This document shows positions 9,194 through 17,736 of a stretch of 64,000 nucleotides of DNA, one piece after another. This DNA comes from JAJPHF01 sp035293805 (GTDB taxonomy: Bacteria > Chloroflexota > UBA6077 > JAJPHF01), in NCBI GenBank assembly GCA_035293805.1, contig DATGMD010000086.1, forward strand, positions 48,888-112,887, read 5' to 3'. Every line of letters starts with the position of its first letter. Position 1 is the stretch's first letter. The translations under genes and the position numbers were made by a program. Under the pieces are notes generated by a model. It was not told the origin of the DNA. It saw only the letters and a list, made by a program, of their open reading frames with translations, and ran no database searches.

Positions 9194-9245
9194 TCCGCCG
9201 GCTGCTGCCTGCAACCCCGCGGCTGCACGTAGGAGGGAGCCTCCG

Positions 9246-10313
9246 ATGACGGCACTACCGCCCGCCCACGCGCGTGGCCTGGCCGGCCGCCTGCCCGGCA
9301 CGCTCGTCCTGCTCGCGCTCGTCGGCGCCTGCGCGGCCCCGACCGCCAGCCCCCCGCCCGCGGCGGCGCCACCGGCCGCGGCCGCCCCCGCCCAGCTCGC
9401 CTCGCCGCCGCCGCTTACGCACGTCACGGTAGCCTACCCGGCGCGCGCCGTCACCATGACCGGCTTCGACATCGCCATCGAGCGGGGCTACACGCGCGAG
9501 GAGGGCCTGAACGCCGAGATGGTGCAGATGAACGGCACGCTCAGCGCCCAGGGCATCGTGGCGCACCAGGTGGACTTCGGCATGTCCGCCGGCGCGCTCC
9601 TCGCGGCCCACCTGCGGGGCGCCCCCATCCGGAACGTGTTCGTCCAGATCGACAAGCCGTTGTTCTCGATGTTCGCCCAGCCCGACGTCCACACCTGGGC
9701 CGACCTCGTCGGCAAGCCGATCGGCATCGCCGCCGTGGGCGACAGCACCCAGCTCGCGGCCGTCGCCGCGCTCGGCGCCAACGGCGTGAGCGCCGACCAG
9801 GTCACCTTCATCGCCAACCTCAGCGGCAGCGAGGTCGCGGCCGCGCTCCAGGCCGGCTCCGTGGCCGGGGCGGTCACGTCGCCGCCCGTCGACATCGCCG
9901 CCGAGCAGCTTGGCTTTCGCAACCTCGGCTTCCTCGGCGACTACCTCGACTACCTCACCGCGGGCCTGGCGACGCACGAGGACACGATCCGCGAGCATCC
10001 CGAGCTTGTGCGGGCCGTCGTGCGGGCGGAGCTGAAGGCCCACCGCTTCATGCAGCAGGACCGCGACGCCACGATTCCGCTCATGGCCGAGTTCCAGCAG
10101 GTCGAGCCGGCCGACGCCGCCACCGCCTACGACCGCTATCTGAAGTACCTGACCAAGGATGGCCTGAGCACGCCGCAGCAGCTCGAGGGCATCCTGCGGA
10201 CGGCCCGCCAGGAGATCCAGCTGGACAAGCCAGCCAGCGTGGACGAGGCGTTCGACCTCAGCTTCGCCCGCCAGGCCGCGGCGGACCTCGACCGCGAAGG
10301 CTGGCATCCCTAG
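9246..10313 (+). CDS. NMT1/THI5-like solute-binding lipoprotein
   Basis: 355 aa, start ATG with AGGAGGG 10 nt upstream. Signal peptide ends in lipobox LVGAC, so it is a lipid-anchored extracytoplasmic binding protein. After an Ala/Pro-rich linker the NMT1/SsuA-type core begins (THVTVAYPARAVTMTGFDIAIERGYTREEGLNAEMVQ is the first lobe, read in parts). It resembles receptors for pyrimidines, taurine or sulfonates. No ABC permease or ATPase gene is adjacent. The 52-bp gap to the TenA-like gene suggests one transcript. Confidence 0.9.
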   Translation: MTALPPAHARGLAGRLPGTLVLLALVGACAAPTASPPPAAAPPAAAAPAQLASPPPLTHVTVAYPARAVTMTGFDIAIERGYTREEGLNAEMVQMNGTLSAQGIVAHQVDFGMSAGALLAAHLRGAPIRNVFVQIDKPLFSMFAQPDVHTWADLVGKPIGIAAVGDSTQLAAVAALGANGVSADQVTFIANLSGSEVAAALQAGSVAGAVTSPPVDIAAEQLGFRNLGFLGDYLDYLTAGLATHEDTIREHPELVRAVVRAELKAHRFMQQDRDATIPLMAEFQQVEPADAATAYDRYLKYLTKDGLSTPQQLEGILRTARQEIQLDKPASVDEAFDLSFARQAAADLDREGWHP

Positions 10314-10360
10314 CCGCCGCGCCCGCGCCGCTCACGCTGACCAAAAAGCCCGCCAGACGT

Positions 10361-10388
10361 AGGGCAGGGGCTTGTCCCCTGCCGCCCA
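10361..10388. repeat. dispersed hairpin repeat GGGCAGGGGCTTGTCCCCTGCC
   Basis: Imperfect inverted repeat (GGCAGGGG / CCCCTGCC) found again at 27371-27399 and twice in 62921-63027. Here it follows the stop of the binding-protein gene by about 50 bp and may also act as its terminator. Confidence 0.6.
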
Positions 10389-10486
10389 GTCGACGCTGCC
10401 TGACTCGATGGTTCTGATGACCGCTACTCAAGACGCGGAGCCGCCAGGCTGTCGCGCGCGTGACGGCCGGCGGGGAGCTACGGGCG

Positions 10487-10492
10487 TATACT
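10487..10492 (+). promoter_or_regulatory. TATACT -10 box for the downstream binding-protein gene
   Basis: TATACT 45 bp before the ATG at 10532, the same hexamer seen upstream of the genes at 24290 and 56101. No convincing -35. Confidence 0.4.
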
Positions 10493-10531
10493 GGCGGCAA
10501 CCGAATTGTGTAGCCGCCACCGAGGATCGCC

Positions 10532-11536
10532 ATGGCCGCCGCTCCCGGGCTCCCGTTCAGCCGCCGCGGCTTCGTCCGGGCCGCGGGCCTGGCCAGCCTC
10601 GGGCTGCTGGCGGGGTGCGGGCGGCTACCGGGCCAAGAACAGCACTCGGTGCGGATGCCCGTGGTCGGGGTGCTCACCGCCGCCACGTTCTGGCTCGATA
10701 GCTTCCGGCAGGCCTTGCGGGACCACGGCTACGTGGAAGGCCAGAATGTCGTCGTCGAAGTCCGCTCCTCGGAAGGGCAAGAAGAGCCCCTCGCGGACTA
10801 CGCGCGCGAACTGGCCCGCCTACCGGCTGACGTGATCGTGGTCGGCGGTCTGCCCGCCATTCGCGCGGCGATGGCGGCGACGAGCCGCATTCCGGTCGTC
10901 ATGGTAGCTGGCGGCGCGGACGCCGTCCGAGCGGGCCTGGTGGCCAGCCTGGCACACCCCGGCGGGAACGTGACCGGGCTAACCGATTTTGCCGAGCAAT
11001 TGACGGCGAAACGCCTCGAGCTCATCTGCGACACGGTCCCCGGGGTCCGCCGCGTGGGGGTCGTCCGGGTGCCCGCGGCTACCGCCGAGCAATGGCAGGA
11101 AGCCACGGTCGCCGCGCAGCAGCTGGGCATCGCGCTGGAGGCGTTAGACGTGCAAGCCCCGCAGGATCTGCCTACGGCCTTGTCGATCGCCGCCCAGAAC
11201 GAGTATCAAGCCATCCTGCTGCTGCTCGACCCCCTGACCGTGCTCCACCAGGCTCAGCTTGGGCAGCTGACGTTGGCGAACCACCAGCCGGCGATCCATA
11301 GCATGAAGGGGTTCGCGGCCGCGGGCGGTCTGCTCGCCTATGGTCCGAGCATAACGGACCTGGCGCGCCGAGCCGCGGCCTACGCGGACAAGATCCTCAA
11401 GGGCGCCAGCCCCGCCGACCTCCCCGTCGAGCAACCTACCACCTTTGACTTCGTCATCAACCTCCAGACCGCCCAGGCGCTCGGCCTCACCATCCCCCAG
11501 CACGTGCTGCTCCAGGCCACCGAGATGATCCCGTAG
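10532..11536 (+). CDS. ABC transporter substrate-binding protein, PF04392 (TrpX-like) family
   Basis: 334 aa. The N-terminus carries a twin-arginine signal with lipobox (FSRRGFVRAAG then LGLLAGC), predicting Tat-exported lipoprotein. The core shows two Rossmann-like lobes: VGVLTAATFWLDSFRQALRDHGYVEGQ at the start of lobe one (read in parts) and TGLTDFAEQLTAKRLEL later. The family includes TrpX-type aromatic amino-acid receptors, but ligand prediction is unsafe. It is an orphan: no permease or ATPase gene is nearby. A TATACT box lies 45 bp upstream. Confidence 0.9.
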   Translation: MAAAPGLPFSRRGFVRAAGLASLGLLAGCGRLPGQEQHSVRMPVVGVLTAATFWLDSFRQALRDHGYVEGQNVVVEVRSSEGQEEPLADYARELARLPADVIVVGGLPAIRAAMAATSRIPVVMVAGGADAVRAGLVASLAHPGGNVTGLTDFAEQLTAKRLELICDTVPGVRRVGVVRVPAATAEQWQEATVAAQQLGIALEALDVQAPQDLPTALSIAAQNEYQAILLLLDPLTVLHQAQLGQLTLANHQPAIHSMKGFAAAGGLLAYGPSITDLARRAAAYADKILKGASPADLPVEQPTTFDFVINLQTAQALGLTIPQHVLLQATEMIP

Positions 11537-11687
11537 CCCGGCACGGATACCGTCGATCGTTCCCCGTTCCAGCCAAGACGATTCTCGCTGTCCACATTGT
11601 GCGAGTCAGCTTCGCGGGGATAGTCGGCCAGAGTCGGCCTTCGCCGTGGACGGCGCGGCGCCGCGAGCGCTTGGCGAGCGCGGTATC

Positions 11688-11793
11688 CTAGGGCACTAGC
11701 ACGACCTTGCCCGTCGCCTCGCCCGCCTCCACCAGCTCGTGCGCCTCGCGGGCACGCGCCAGCGGCAGCACCGCCGCGATCAGCGGCCGGATG
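11688..11793 (-). pseudogene. 3'-terminal fragment of a zinc alcohol dehydrogenase gene (106-bp duplicate)
   Basis: Reads in frame RPLIAAVLPLARAREAHE..GEATGKVVLVP-stop, the exact C-terminus of the intact dehydrogenase at 16705-17736. The two 106-bp copies differ at about five bases. Homology stops abruptly at 11793, beyond which the lower-GC block begins. The same orientation makes the copies direct repeats bounding about 4.9 kb. Confidence 0.85.
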
Positions 11794-11891
11794 AACGCAC
11801 CTACTCTTGAGATGCGGACGAGAGGGAGTCAAGAAGAGGCCGTATCCTGTCCCAATCTACACCGGCTGAGCGAAACGAGGGAGCGTTCCCT

Positions 11892-12311
11892 TCAAAGACA
11901 TATTAGGATGTGCTGCGGGCGGTCCCCGCTCGGCGACAGAAAATCGCCCTCCAAGATCACGAGTGTCAGAGGATGCACCGTGCGGGGAGTCGCGTAGGGG
12001 CCACTCGCTATAACCCCGCCCGAGCGGGTCCACGGTGGGGGCGATGGCAGTGGCTCGTAGCATCCCCCAACCGGAATCGCCAGAGTGCGAAGATCGCAAT
12101 CTGTCACGGCCCGGGCGACAATAATTCTCGGGCTGCCACTCACTACCCTATACTCCATGAGGACTTCGGTGAGCGCGTGCCGAGCGAGTTCATACTGCCA
12201 CGACGACGTGACACCCTCTCCAGAACACTCTTGGGCTTCCACGTGCGTCGCCATGGTCAGATTGGTCGCTAGCAGCAAGCTCGCAACCGCTATATGCCGC
12301 ACGATATCCAT
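11892..12311 (-). CDS. secreted protein, paralogue A of a local unknown family, probably C-terminally truncated
   Basis: From ATG 12311 the protein has a signal peptide (MDIVRHIAVASLLLATNLTM, cleavage near VEA-QE). An upstream start at 12416 would bury the signal. The mature part aligns with its two neighbours: LARHALTEVLMEYRVVSGSPRI then VHPLTLVILEGDF. It then stops at 139 aa, about 60 residues before the end of the shared domain, just before the junction with the dehydrogenase fragment. It therefore looks truncated. No good RBS. Base composition is clearly less GC-rich than the flanks. Confidence 0.55.
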   Translation of the reverse strand: MDIVRHIAVASLLLATNLTMATHVEAQECSGEGVTSSWQYELARHALTEVLMEYRVVSGSPRIIVARAVTDCDLRTLAIPVGGCYEPLPSPPPWTRSGGVIASGPYATPRTVHPLTLVILEGDFLSPSGDRPQHILICL

Positions 12312-12437
12312 CCGTACGGAATCTGCACGCTTCAACCGGCAACCCGCTATCTCCAACGTCGCCGCCAAGGCAGCCAGGGGGCGGTAGACCCGCGCGGGCA
12401 CCTCCTCAATGCTCATCCGAATCTCCGGCGTGACGCA

Positions 12438-13433
12438 CTACTGGCTAGTGACCGTCAGCCGGCCGCGCCACCGAGTCGAGCTATCTGAGGCAGCATAGTC
12501 GTAAGCGCCAGGGAGGTTGAAGATCACTGACCAGCGCCCAGCGGGCGTGATCGGTCCAGAACCCCAACCACCAGACGCCCCCCCTACTGGCGCGATTGCG
12601 ACGGGCATTTCGCTATCGTTCACCCAGGTCACTTGTGTGCCAACTGGTACTGTAATCTCCGGCGCCTGTACACCGCGCTCGTCAATATGCAATCGTACAT
12701 ACTGCATAGGTCCAGTAGTGCCACAGACGGTGGGGATGAAGTAAGCACTCCTTGGGTCACAGAGCGTCGGCCGCATCACTCCGCACGTATCAACCTCAGT
12801 CACCAGGGCCGTCTCGGCACAGCTCGGCGGCACCACGGAGTAGTTTCCCTGCCCCGGAAATACTGGTTGCCCCGGTCTACGGCCCGGTGGGGGTAGTGTG
12901 GCAAGCCCTGGTGGGCTTACCGGTGACATGCCCGTGGATGTTGAGAGATGATCGTCCGGCAAATCGGGGTTGCTGAGCAGCGTCCGGAATGAACCGCCGC
13001 GGCGGGACGCTTGCCACGCCAGTAGGCTCTCCGAGCGAGGATGGAAGATATATGCTATGTAGCGCACTCGAAACCGCTCGGCGTCTGGCCCCAGGCTGTC
13101 ATACTTTGAACTATCCCACCACGGGATAAGCCCGAGATCTCCTCCGATCACAACCACCACAAGCGTGGTATCCTCATCCGACTGAAGCCAATCCATTAGG
13201 CCAAAACTGGATAATTCCGATGTCTTGAGTATCCGGACCAGGGCCGTTTGTAGCTCCCCGCTAAGGATGCGAAAGTGCCTCTCAGTGTAGTCGAGCGCGG
13301 TTTGCTGCATCGAGTCGAACGTGCCATCGGCGCTATGGTCCACTCCGCTTGCTGGGCTTATCGTCCCACTTGCCACCGTTACGTGAGAGAAGAGTCCGAG
13401 GAGCGCCAAGATTCCCAGCACTTCCTTCCGCAT
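12438..13433 (-). CDS. secreted two-domain protein, paralogue B with cupredoxin-like C-terminus lacking copper ligands
   Basis: 331 aa with a signal peptide (MRKEVLGILALLGLFSHVTV). Residues ~40-175 are the local unknown domain: LDYTERHFRILSGELQTALV, TTLVVVVIGGDLGL, RYIAYIFHPRSESLLA, GGSFRTLLSNPDLP. A Pro/Gly-rich linker leads to a C-terminal cupredoxin-type strand pattern (ITVPVGTQVTWVNDSEMPVAI .. PAGRWSVIFNLPGAYDY). The His, Cys and Met that bind copper in true cupredoxins, present in the protein at 52503-52943, are absent. A structural or ligand-binding role is more likely than electron transfer. Lower GC than neighbours. Confidence 0.75.
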   Translation of the reverse strand: MRKEVLGILALLGLFSHVTVASGTISPASGVDHSADGTFDSMQQTALDYTERHFRILSGELQTALVRILKTSELSSFGLMDWLQSDEDTTLVVVVIGGDLGLIPWWDSSKYDSLGPDAERFRVRYIAYIFHPRSESLLAWQASRRGGSFRTLLSNPDLPDDHLSTSTGMSPVSPPGLATLPPPGRRPGQPVFPGQGNYSVVPPSCAETALVTEVDTCGVMRPTLCDPRSAYFIPTVCGTTGPMQYVRLHIDERGVQAPEITVPVGTQVTWVNDSEMPVAIAPVGGASGGWGSGPITPAGRWSVIFNLPGAYDYAASDSSTRWRGRLTVTSQ

Positions 13434-13520
13434 CGCTGGACCTACCCCACTGGTGAGATTGGCAGCAGGGGCCTCTGCCCGGCCCCTGCTGCCTGCCTAC
13501 ACATGGTTATAGCGCCTAGC

Positions 13521-14093
13521 CTAGTGAGGAGGGAGGGTCGGCATCGCTGCTGGAGACGCAGGGAGCGTAGCGCCGTACGGTCCGCGATAGGGCGGCGCCG
13601 TCGGCGCAGGCGTCAGAGCATAGCCAGCGGGCAGCGGTGGTGCCGCGACCGGGGTCGGGTCGAGCGGGAGGCTGGGATCATTGAGAGCCTGACGGAAGCG
13701 GCCGCCTCGCGGAGAGGTCGCTATTAGAGTCGGCGCCCCTAACCGCAGGTCGAACACATAGGCGACGTGGCTCACCTGTATCTTCCGACCAGGCGTGATA
13801 TTACGATCCCAGCCGGGAAAGCCCCCGGCTATATCGAAGTCACCGTGCAGGATAACTAACATGAGTGGTGGGTCATTGTCAGCGTAGGGCACTCCGTAAA
13901 GACCGAGCGATGGCAGTTGTGAGGCCAGCACCGGCCGAGCGAGTTTCACTTCGGGAGTGCCGTTCACTGAGCGGAAATTAGCGCGGCTGAACTCAATTGC
14001 TCGCTGCGCCACGTCCTGAGCGGACGCGCCTACTAATGGTGCCAATAGTGTAGTATAGGCAGCACGGTATTCTGGTATGGTGGCCTCGACCAA
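13521..14093 (-). CDS. paralogue C of the local secreted family, N-terminus unclear
   Basis: 190 aa from a TTG. Best-preserved member of the family: AIEFSRANFRSVNGTPEVKL, LMLVILHGDFDIAG, SHVAYVFDLRLGAP, GGRFRQALNDPSLP, then a Pro-rich tail. The frame stays open upstream to about 14285 and reads plausibly (YDGATFSPATAPGWGH, DHALSDHLYLVEA), but no ATG, GTG or TTG occurs there and no signal peptide is present. Either the start is the weak TTG or the 5' end is lost. A 13-bp hairpin at 14224-14253 lies within that open stretch. Confidence 0.6.
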   Translation of the reverse strand: MVEATIPEYRAAYTTLLAPLVGASAQDVAQRAIEFSRANFRSVNGTPEVKLARPVLASQLPSLGLYGVPYADNDPPLMLVILHGDFDIAGGFPGWDRNITPGRKIQVSHVAYVFDLRLGAPTLIATSPRGGRFRQALNDPSLPLDPTPVAAPPLPAGYALTPAPTAPPYRGPYGATLPASPAAMPTLPPH

Positions 14094-14223
14094 GTAGAGA
14101 TGGTCAGATAGAGCATGATCGGATAGATGCCCCCATCCCGGAGCCGTCGCGGGTGAGAACGTGGCACCATCGTAGCCGAAAGTGCTCGGATTGGCAATCG
14201 GAAGAAATTCGGAGTTTTCAACC

Positions 14224-14253
14224 AGAGACCCCCGAATTTTTTCGGGGGTCTCT
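14224..14253 (-). terminator. 13-bp hairpin with TTTT/AAAA loop downstream of the response regulator
   Basis: Perfect arms AGAGACCCCCGAA / TTCGGGGGTCTCT with a 4-nt loop, 110 bp past the stop of the NarL-type gene at 14363. No U-tract follows on either strand. Confidence 0.55.
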
Positions 14254-14362
14254 ACAAGGCTGCGGTAGGCGGAGCGGAGCGCAGTCTAGATCCAAGCGGG
14301 TTGCTTGACTGGGCGGCCGACGTTGCTGGGGTGCAGTCGGGGTCCACCGGAGACGTGCATGA

Positions 14363-15121
14363 TCATGCCACAGAGATCCTGTTTCCATCCGTGGCCGGTA
14401 GGGTGAGGAGACCGCTTTGGAGAGCCTGGACCACCACGCCCATGCGTGAGTGCACGTGGAACTTCTCGATGAGATGGGAGAGATGATCCGCCGCCGTCTT
14501 GGCTGACAGACCAAGAGCGGCGGCGATTTCGTCGTTGCTGTGATCGAGGACCAACAACTGAAGGCTCTCGCGTTCCCGTGGAGTGAGGTGCTCTCGGGCA
14601 ATGCTCGTAGCCGGCTCTACGTGGAGGTCCACTTGGACCGTGGACCCTATGCCCGTCCGTCCGGTCTCGACGACTTGCACCGCCTGGCCCTGCGCCACGA
14701 GACGGACCGCCTTGGCGAGCTCCGCGGCTCCCACCGTCTTGGGTAGATACCCCAGGGCGCCCATCTGCCGGAGCGTTCGCTCGTCACCGCTGTTGGGATC
14801 GCCCGTAATGGCCAGGACGGCCACCTCGGGCGCGCGGCGGCGTACCTGCCGGGCTACCTCGATGCCGCTCATATCCGGCAGCCGCACATCCAGCAGCAGG
14901 ACATCGGGGCGATGCGCCTCAACCAGCGGCAGCGTCTCGGCGCCCAGCATGGCCGTGCCCACTACCTGGACCCCGCCGGCTCTCTCCAGCCACGTCTGCA
15001 TCCCGGCCAGAACCATGGGATGGTCGTCCACGATCACGACGCGGATCGAGGCTGGACAATGCGCCCACACCTTCGCGCGCTCCCGCATTGGCCCAGCGGC
15101 CTGGTCCCCATCTGTCGCCAT
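14363..15121 (-). CDS. NarL/FixJ-type response regulator
   Basis: 252 aa from ATG 15121 with GGGAG 8 nt upstream; the longer frame to 15193 lacks an RBS. Receiver domain about 28-145: VVIVDDHPMVLAGM, phospho-Asp in VLLLDVRLPDMSG, Thr and Lys in ITGD and YLPKTVG. C-terminal LuxR helix-turn-helix about 180-240: LTPRERESLQLLV..NDEIAAALGLSAKTAADHL. It lies 227 bp downstream of a PAS sensor on the same strand and may be its partner, although that sensor lacks an ATPase domain. Target genes unknown. Confidence 0.93.
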   Translation of the reverse strand: MATDGDQAAGPMRERAKVWAHCPASIRVVIVDDHPMVLAGMQTWLERAGGVQVVGTAMLGAETLPLVEAHRPDVLLLDVRLPDMSGIEVARQVRRRAPEVAVLAITGDPNSGDERTLRQMGALGYLPKTVGAAELAKAVRLVAQGQAVQVVETGRTGIGSTVQVDLHVEPATSIAREHLTPRERESLQLLVLDHSNDEIAAALGLSAKTAADHLSHLIEKFHVHSRMGVVVQALQSGLLTLPATDGNRISVA

Positions 15122-15348
15122 TGGTCTGCTCCCCCACGCTGGGCAGTGGTGCCCCAGCCGAGCGCAGCATCCGGCAGCCGGTGTATGGATCAAACGATGG
15201 GGGAGGCAAAATGTTACACGAGACGCAGGTGCCGGGCGCAGCCGACCAAGCGCGCCCAGCCGGAGAGGTGGTGCAGGGCACAGGCACCAGCGGTCCTCAG
15301 CGCTTACTGAGGCGGCACCGGGCGGGCGCCGGCGTGCCGTCCGCCGGG

Positions 15349-16470
15349 CTACTCGCTGGATCGGTCGAGGTCCAGGACGGGACCCACCACGGTGTCTTTC
15401 GTGGCGACACGCACGACCCGCCGGAGCTTCGCGACCCCCTCGAGCGCCGTGTAGAGGCTTTCCCGCGCGCCCTGCAACAGCTTAGCCAGGTCTGCCGGCA
15501 CCGCCACTTGGTGGGGCACCCACTCCAAGATGCTCAAGGCTGCCACCATGTTGTTGTTCAACAGGTCGGCCAGCTCGCGGCCCGCGAGGACCACCCCTTC
15601 CAGCCGGGCCTCCTCCTCAGCCTTCTTGAGTAGCAGCTCTTGCGCGTGCTTGCGTTTGGTGATGTCCCGGAAGTTGCCCACGACGGCCTGGACGCTGGGC
15701 TCCGCCAGCCGATTGGTCCAGACCGTTTCCAGCCAGCGCCAGGTGCCATTGCGGTGCCGGACCCGCATCTGGCCCGTCACGCTGCTGCCGGGCCGCTGGA
15801 GCACCGCCTGGAACAGCCTCCAGGCCTTCTCGCCGTCGTCCGGGTGCATCCGCTCGAAGACGCTCCGTCCCGTCCGCTCCTCGGCCCGGTAGCCGAGCAT
15901 ACGGGTCATGGCTGGGCTGACGTACTGAATCGTGCCGCTGGCATTTACAAGCCCAATAGCATCCGCGCTGTGCTCGACAAGAGCGCGGAAGCGCTGCTGG
16001 CTCTGGCGCATCGCCACCTCCGCCTGGCGGCAGGCCGAGATATCGCGCGCGGCCACGATGAGCCGCTCGGCGCCTCGCTGATCTGAGCTGAGCGAGAGCT
16101 GTACGGTAGCAAGGATGTGCTCCCCGGTCTGGCGAAGCAGGCGCCACTCTCCGCTGTAAGCAGTACGGTCGGCAAGCACGGCCTGGACGGCGGCCCGCGC
16201 CTGTGGGAGATCGTCAGGGTGAATCCGATCGAAGAGCGTAGTCTGGATGAGCGCATCCGGCTGGTAGCCCAGCACGCGGGAATGCGAGGGAGACGCGTAG
16301 AGGATCGTACCCTCCCGATCGAGCAGTGCGACCAGATCCAGCGAGTTCTCGGCGAGCAAGCGGTAGCGCTCTTCGCTGAGGCGGAGGGCGTGCTCCGTAG
16401 CGTGCAGCCGTGCGAGCACGTCCCGGCCTGGTTTGTGGCCGCCTCGCGCCGGCCTTGGCCGCCGTCCCAT
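15349..16470 (-). CDS. tandem-PAS sensor with degenerate dimerisation region and no ATPase domain
   Basis: About 373 aa. Start ATG at 16470 has GGAAGG 9 nt upstream; ATG 16476 and GTG 16479 also possible. Two PAS/PAC units: LSEERYRLLAENSLDLVALL..ARDIS and SQQRFRALVEHSADAIGLV..FRDITKRKHA. A helical C-terminus follows, with GRELADLLNNNMVAALSIL where a HisKA H-box (xHDLNNLL) would stand. The phospho-acceptor His is missing and no N/G boxes follow, so it cannot phosphorylate by itself. It may be a truncated kinase, a scaffold or a co-sensor for the adjacent NarL regulator. The gene ends cleanly. Confidence 0.85.
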   Translation of the reverse strand: MGRRPRPARGGHKPGRDVLARLHATEHALRLSEERYRLLAENSLDLVALLDREGTILYASPSHSRVLGYQPDALIQTTLFDRIHPDDLPQARAAVQAVLADRTAYSGEWRLLRQTGEHILATVQLSLSSDQRGAERLIVAARDISACRQAEVAMRQSQQRFRALVEHSADAIGLVNASGTIQYVSPAMTRMLGYRAEERTGRSVFERMHPDDGEKAWRLFQAVLQRPGSSVTGQMRVRHRNGTWRWLETVWTNRLAEPSVQAVVGNFRDITKRKHAQELLLKKAEEEARLEGVVLAGRELADLLNNNMVAALSILEWVPHQVAVPADLAKLLQGARESLYTALEGVAKLRRVVRVATKDTVVGPVLDLDRSSE

Positions 16471-16704
16471 CGCCATCACCCTTCCGCTGACCTAGCGGCC
16501 CGGTGCGCTGAGCAGCCCAGCCTATCAGCGCGCTGGTTATCCACTAACGCATCTAGAATAAACCGGTCCGCGGACAGCGTGTTACAAGGACGCGCCTCAC
16601 GCTGGCTGACCGCAGCGCAGCGCTGAGAGTGGTCGCGCGCGGGGCCGTTCCACAAACGATCGAGGTTGGCGGTGAACGCGCAGAGGCAGGAGGCCGCCGG
16701 GCGA

Positions 16705-16810
16705 CTACGGCACCAGCACGACCTTCCCCGTCGCCTCGCCCGCCTCCACCAGCTCGTGCGCCTCGCGGGCCTGCGCCAGCGGCAGCACCGCCGCGATCAG
16801 CGGCCGGATG
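16705..16810. repeat. 106-bp direct repeat, intact-gene copy
   Basis: The 3' end of the dehydrogenase gene, about 95% identical to 11688-11793 in the same orientation. The two copies bound the segment with the secreted-protein paralogues, NarL regulator and PAS sensor. Confidence 0.85.
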
Positions 16811-17736
16811 TGCCCCGCCGCCGCCTCCCGGAGCGCCCGCTCCACATCCTGCGGCTCCCCGTGCGCGCCGCCGATCACCGTGATTAGCTCGAAGTACAGC
16901 CGCCGCACGTCCAGCGGCACGATGCCGCCGCCGTGCGCCCCAATCGTGATCAGCCGCCCCTGGTAGCCAATGCTGTCGAACGCCCCCGGCCAGAGCGTCG
17001 GGTCGCCGATGTTCTCAAACACCACGTCCACCCCGCGCCCGTCCGTCAGCCGCCGGCACTCCGCCGCCAGGTCCTGCGCGCGGTAGTTCACCCCGTGGTC
17101 CGCGCCCAGCGACCGCGCCAGCGCCACCCGGTCGTCCGCTCCCGCGCCCGCGATCACCGTCGCGCCCACCTGCTTCGCCGCCTGCACCAGCGCCGACCCG
17201 AGCGCCCCCGCGGCCCCCATCACCAGACACGTCTCGCCCGCCTGGAGCCCCACCCGCCGGATCTGCGCGTAGGCCACCGGGAAGTGGCGCACGATCACCG
17301 TCGCCTCCGGGAACGGCAGCCCGTCGGGGATGCGGTACAGGCCCCGCGCCGGCACCACCACGTACTCCGCGTAGCCGCCCCAGCGGTGTACGCCCAGCAT
17401 CCGCGGCGTCGGGCAGCCGCGTCCAGCGCCGCTCAGGCACGCCGGGCACGTCCCGCACGGGACGGTCGAGCGCGCCCCCACCCGGTCGCCCACCCGCACC
17501 CCCTCCACCTCCGGCCCGACCTTGACCACCTCGCCGGTCGGGTCCACGCCCAGCACCAGCGGCAGCGTCACGCCCCGCCGGTTGCCGTCCTGGCGCACCA
17601 TCAGGTCGAGCGTGCGGTTCACCGATACCGCGTGGACCCGCAGCAGCACCTCGCCCGGCCCGGGCGAGGGAGTCGGCACGTCTTCGTAGCGCAGTACCTC
17701 GGGGCCGCCGAACTCCCGCACGACAATCGCCTTCAT
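16705..17736 (-). CDS. zinc-type alcohol dehydrogenase / quinone oxidoreductase (MDR superfamily)
   Basis: 343 aa NAD(P)H-dependent oxidoreductase of the medium-chain family. N-terminal GroES-like domain (GPGEVLLRVHAVSVN, GVDPTGEVVKVG) with a structural-zinc cysteine loop (CGTCPACLSGAGRGC). Rossmann domain with GAAGALGSALVQAAKQVGA and FENIGDPTLWPG. The catalytic-zinc Cys of classical ADH is replaced in VSVNRTLDL, so activity may be quinone- or enoyl-type. Its last 106 bp are duplicated at 11688-11793. Confidence 0.92.
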   Translation of the reverse strand: MKAIVVREFGGPEVLRYEDVPTPSPGPGEVLLRVHAVSVNRTLDLMVRQDGNRRGVTLPLVLGVDPTGEVVKVGPEVEGVRVGDRVGARSTVPCGTCPACLSGAGRGCPTPRMLGVHRWGGYAEYVVVPARGLYRIPDGLPFPEATVIVRHFPVAYAQIRRVGLQAGETCLVMGAAGALGSALVQAAKQVGATVIAGAGADDRVALARSLGADHGVNYRAQDLAAECRRLTDGRGVDVVFENIGDPTLWPGAFDSIGYQGRLITIGAHGGGIVPLDVRRLYFELITVIGGAHGEPQDVERALREAAAGHIRPLIAAVLPLAQAREAHELVEAGEATGKVVLVP

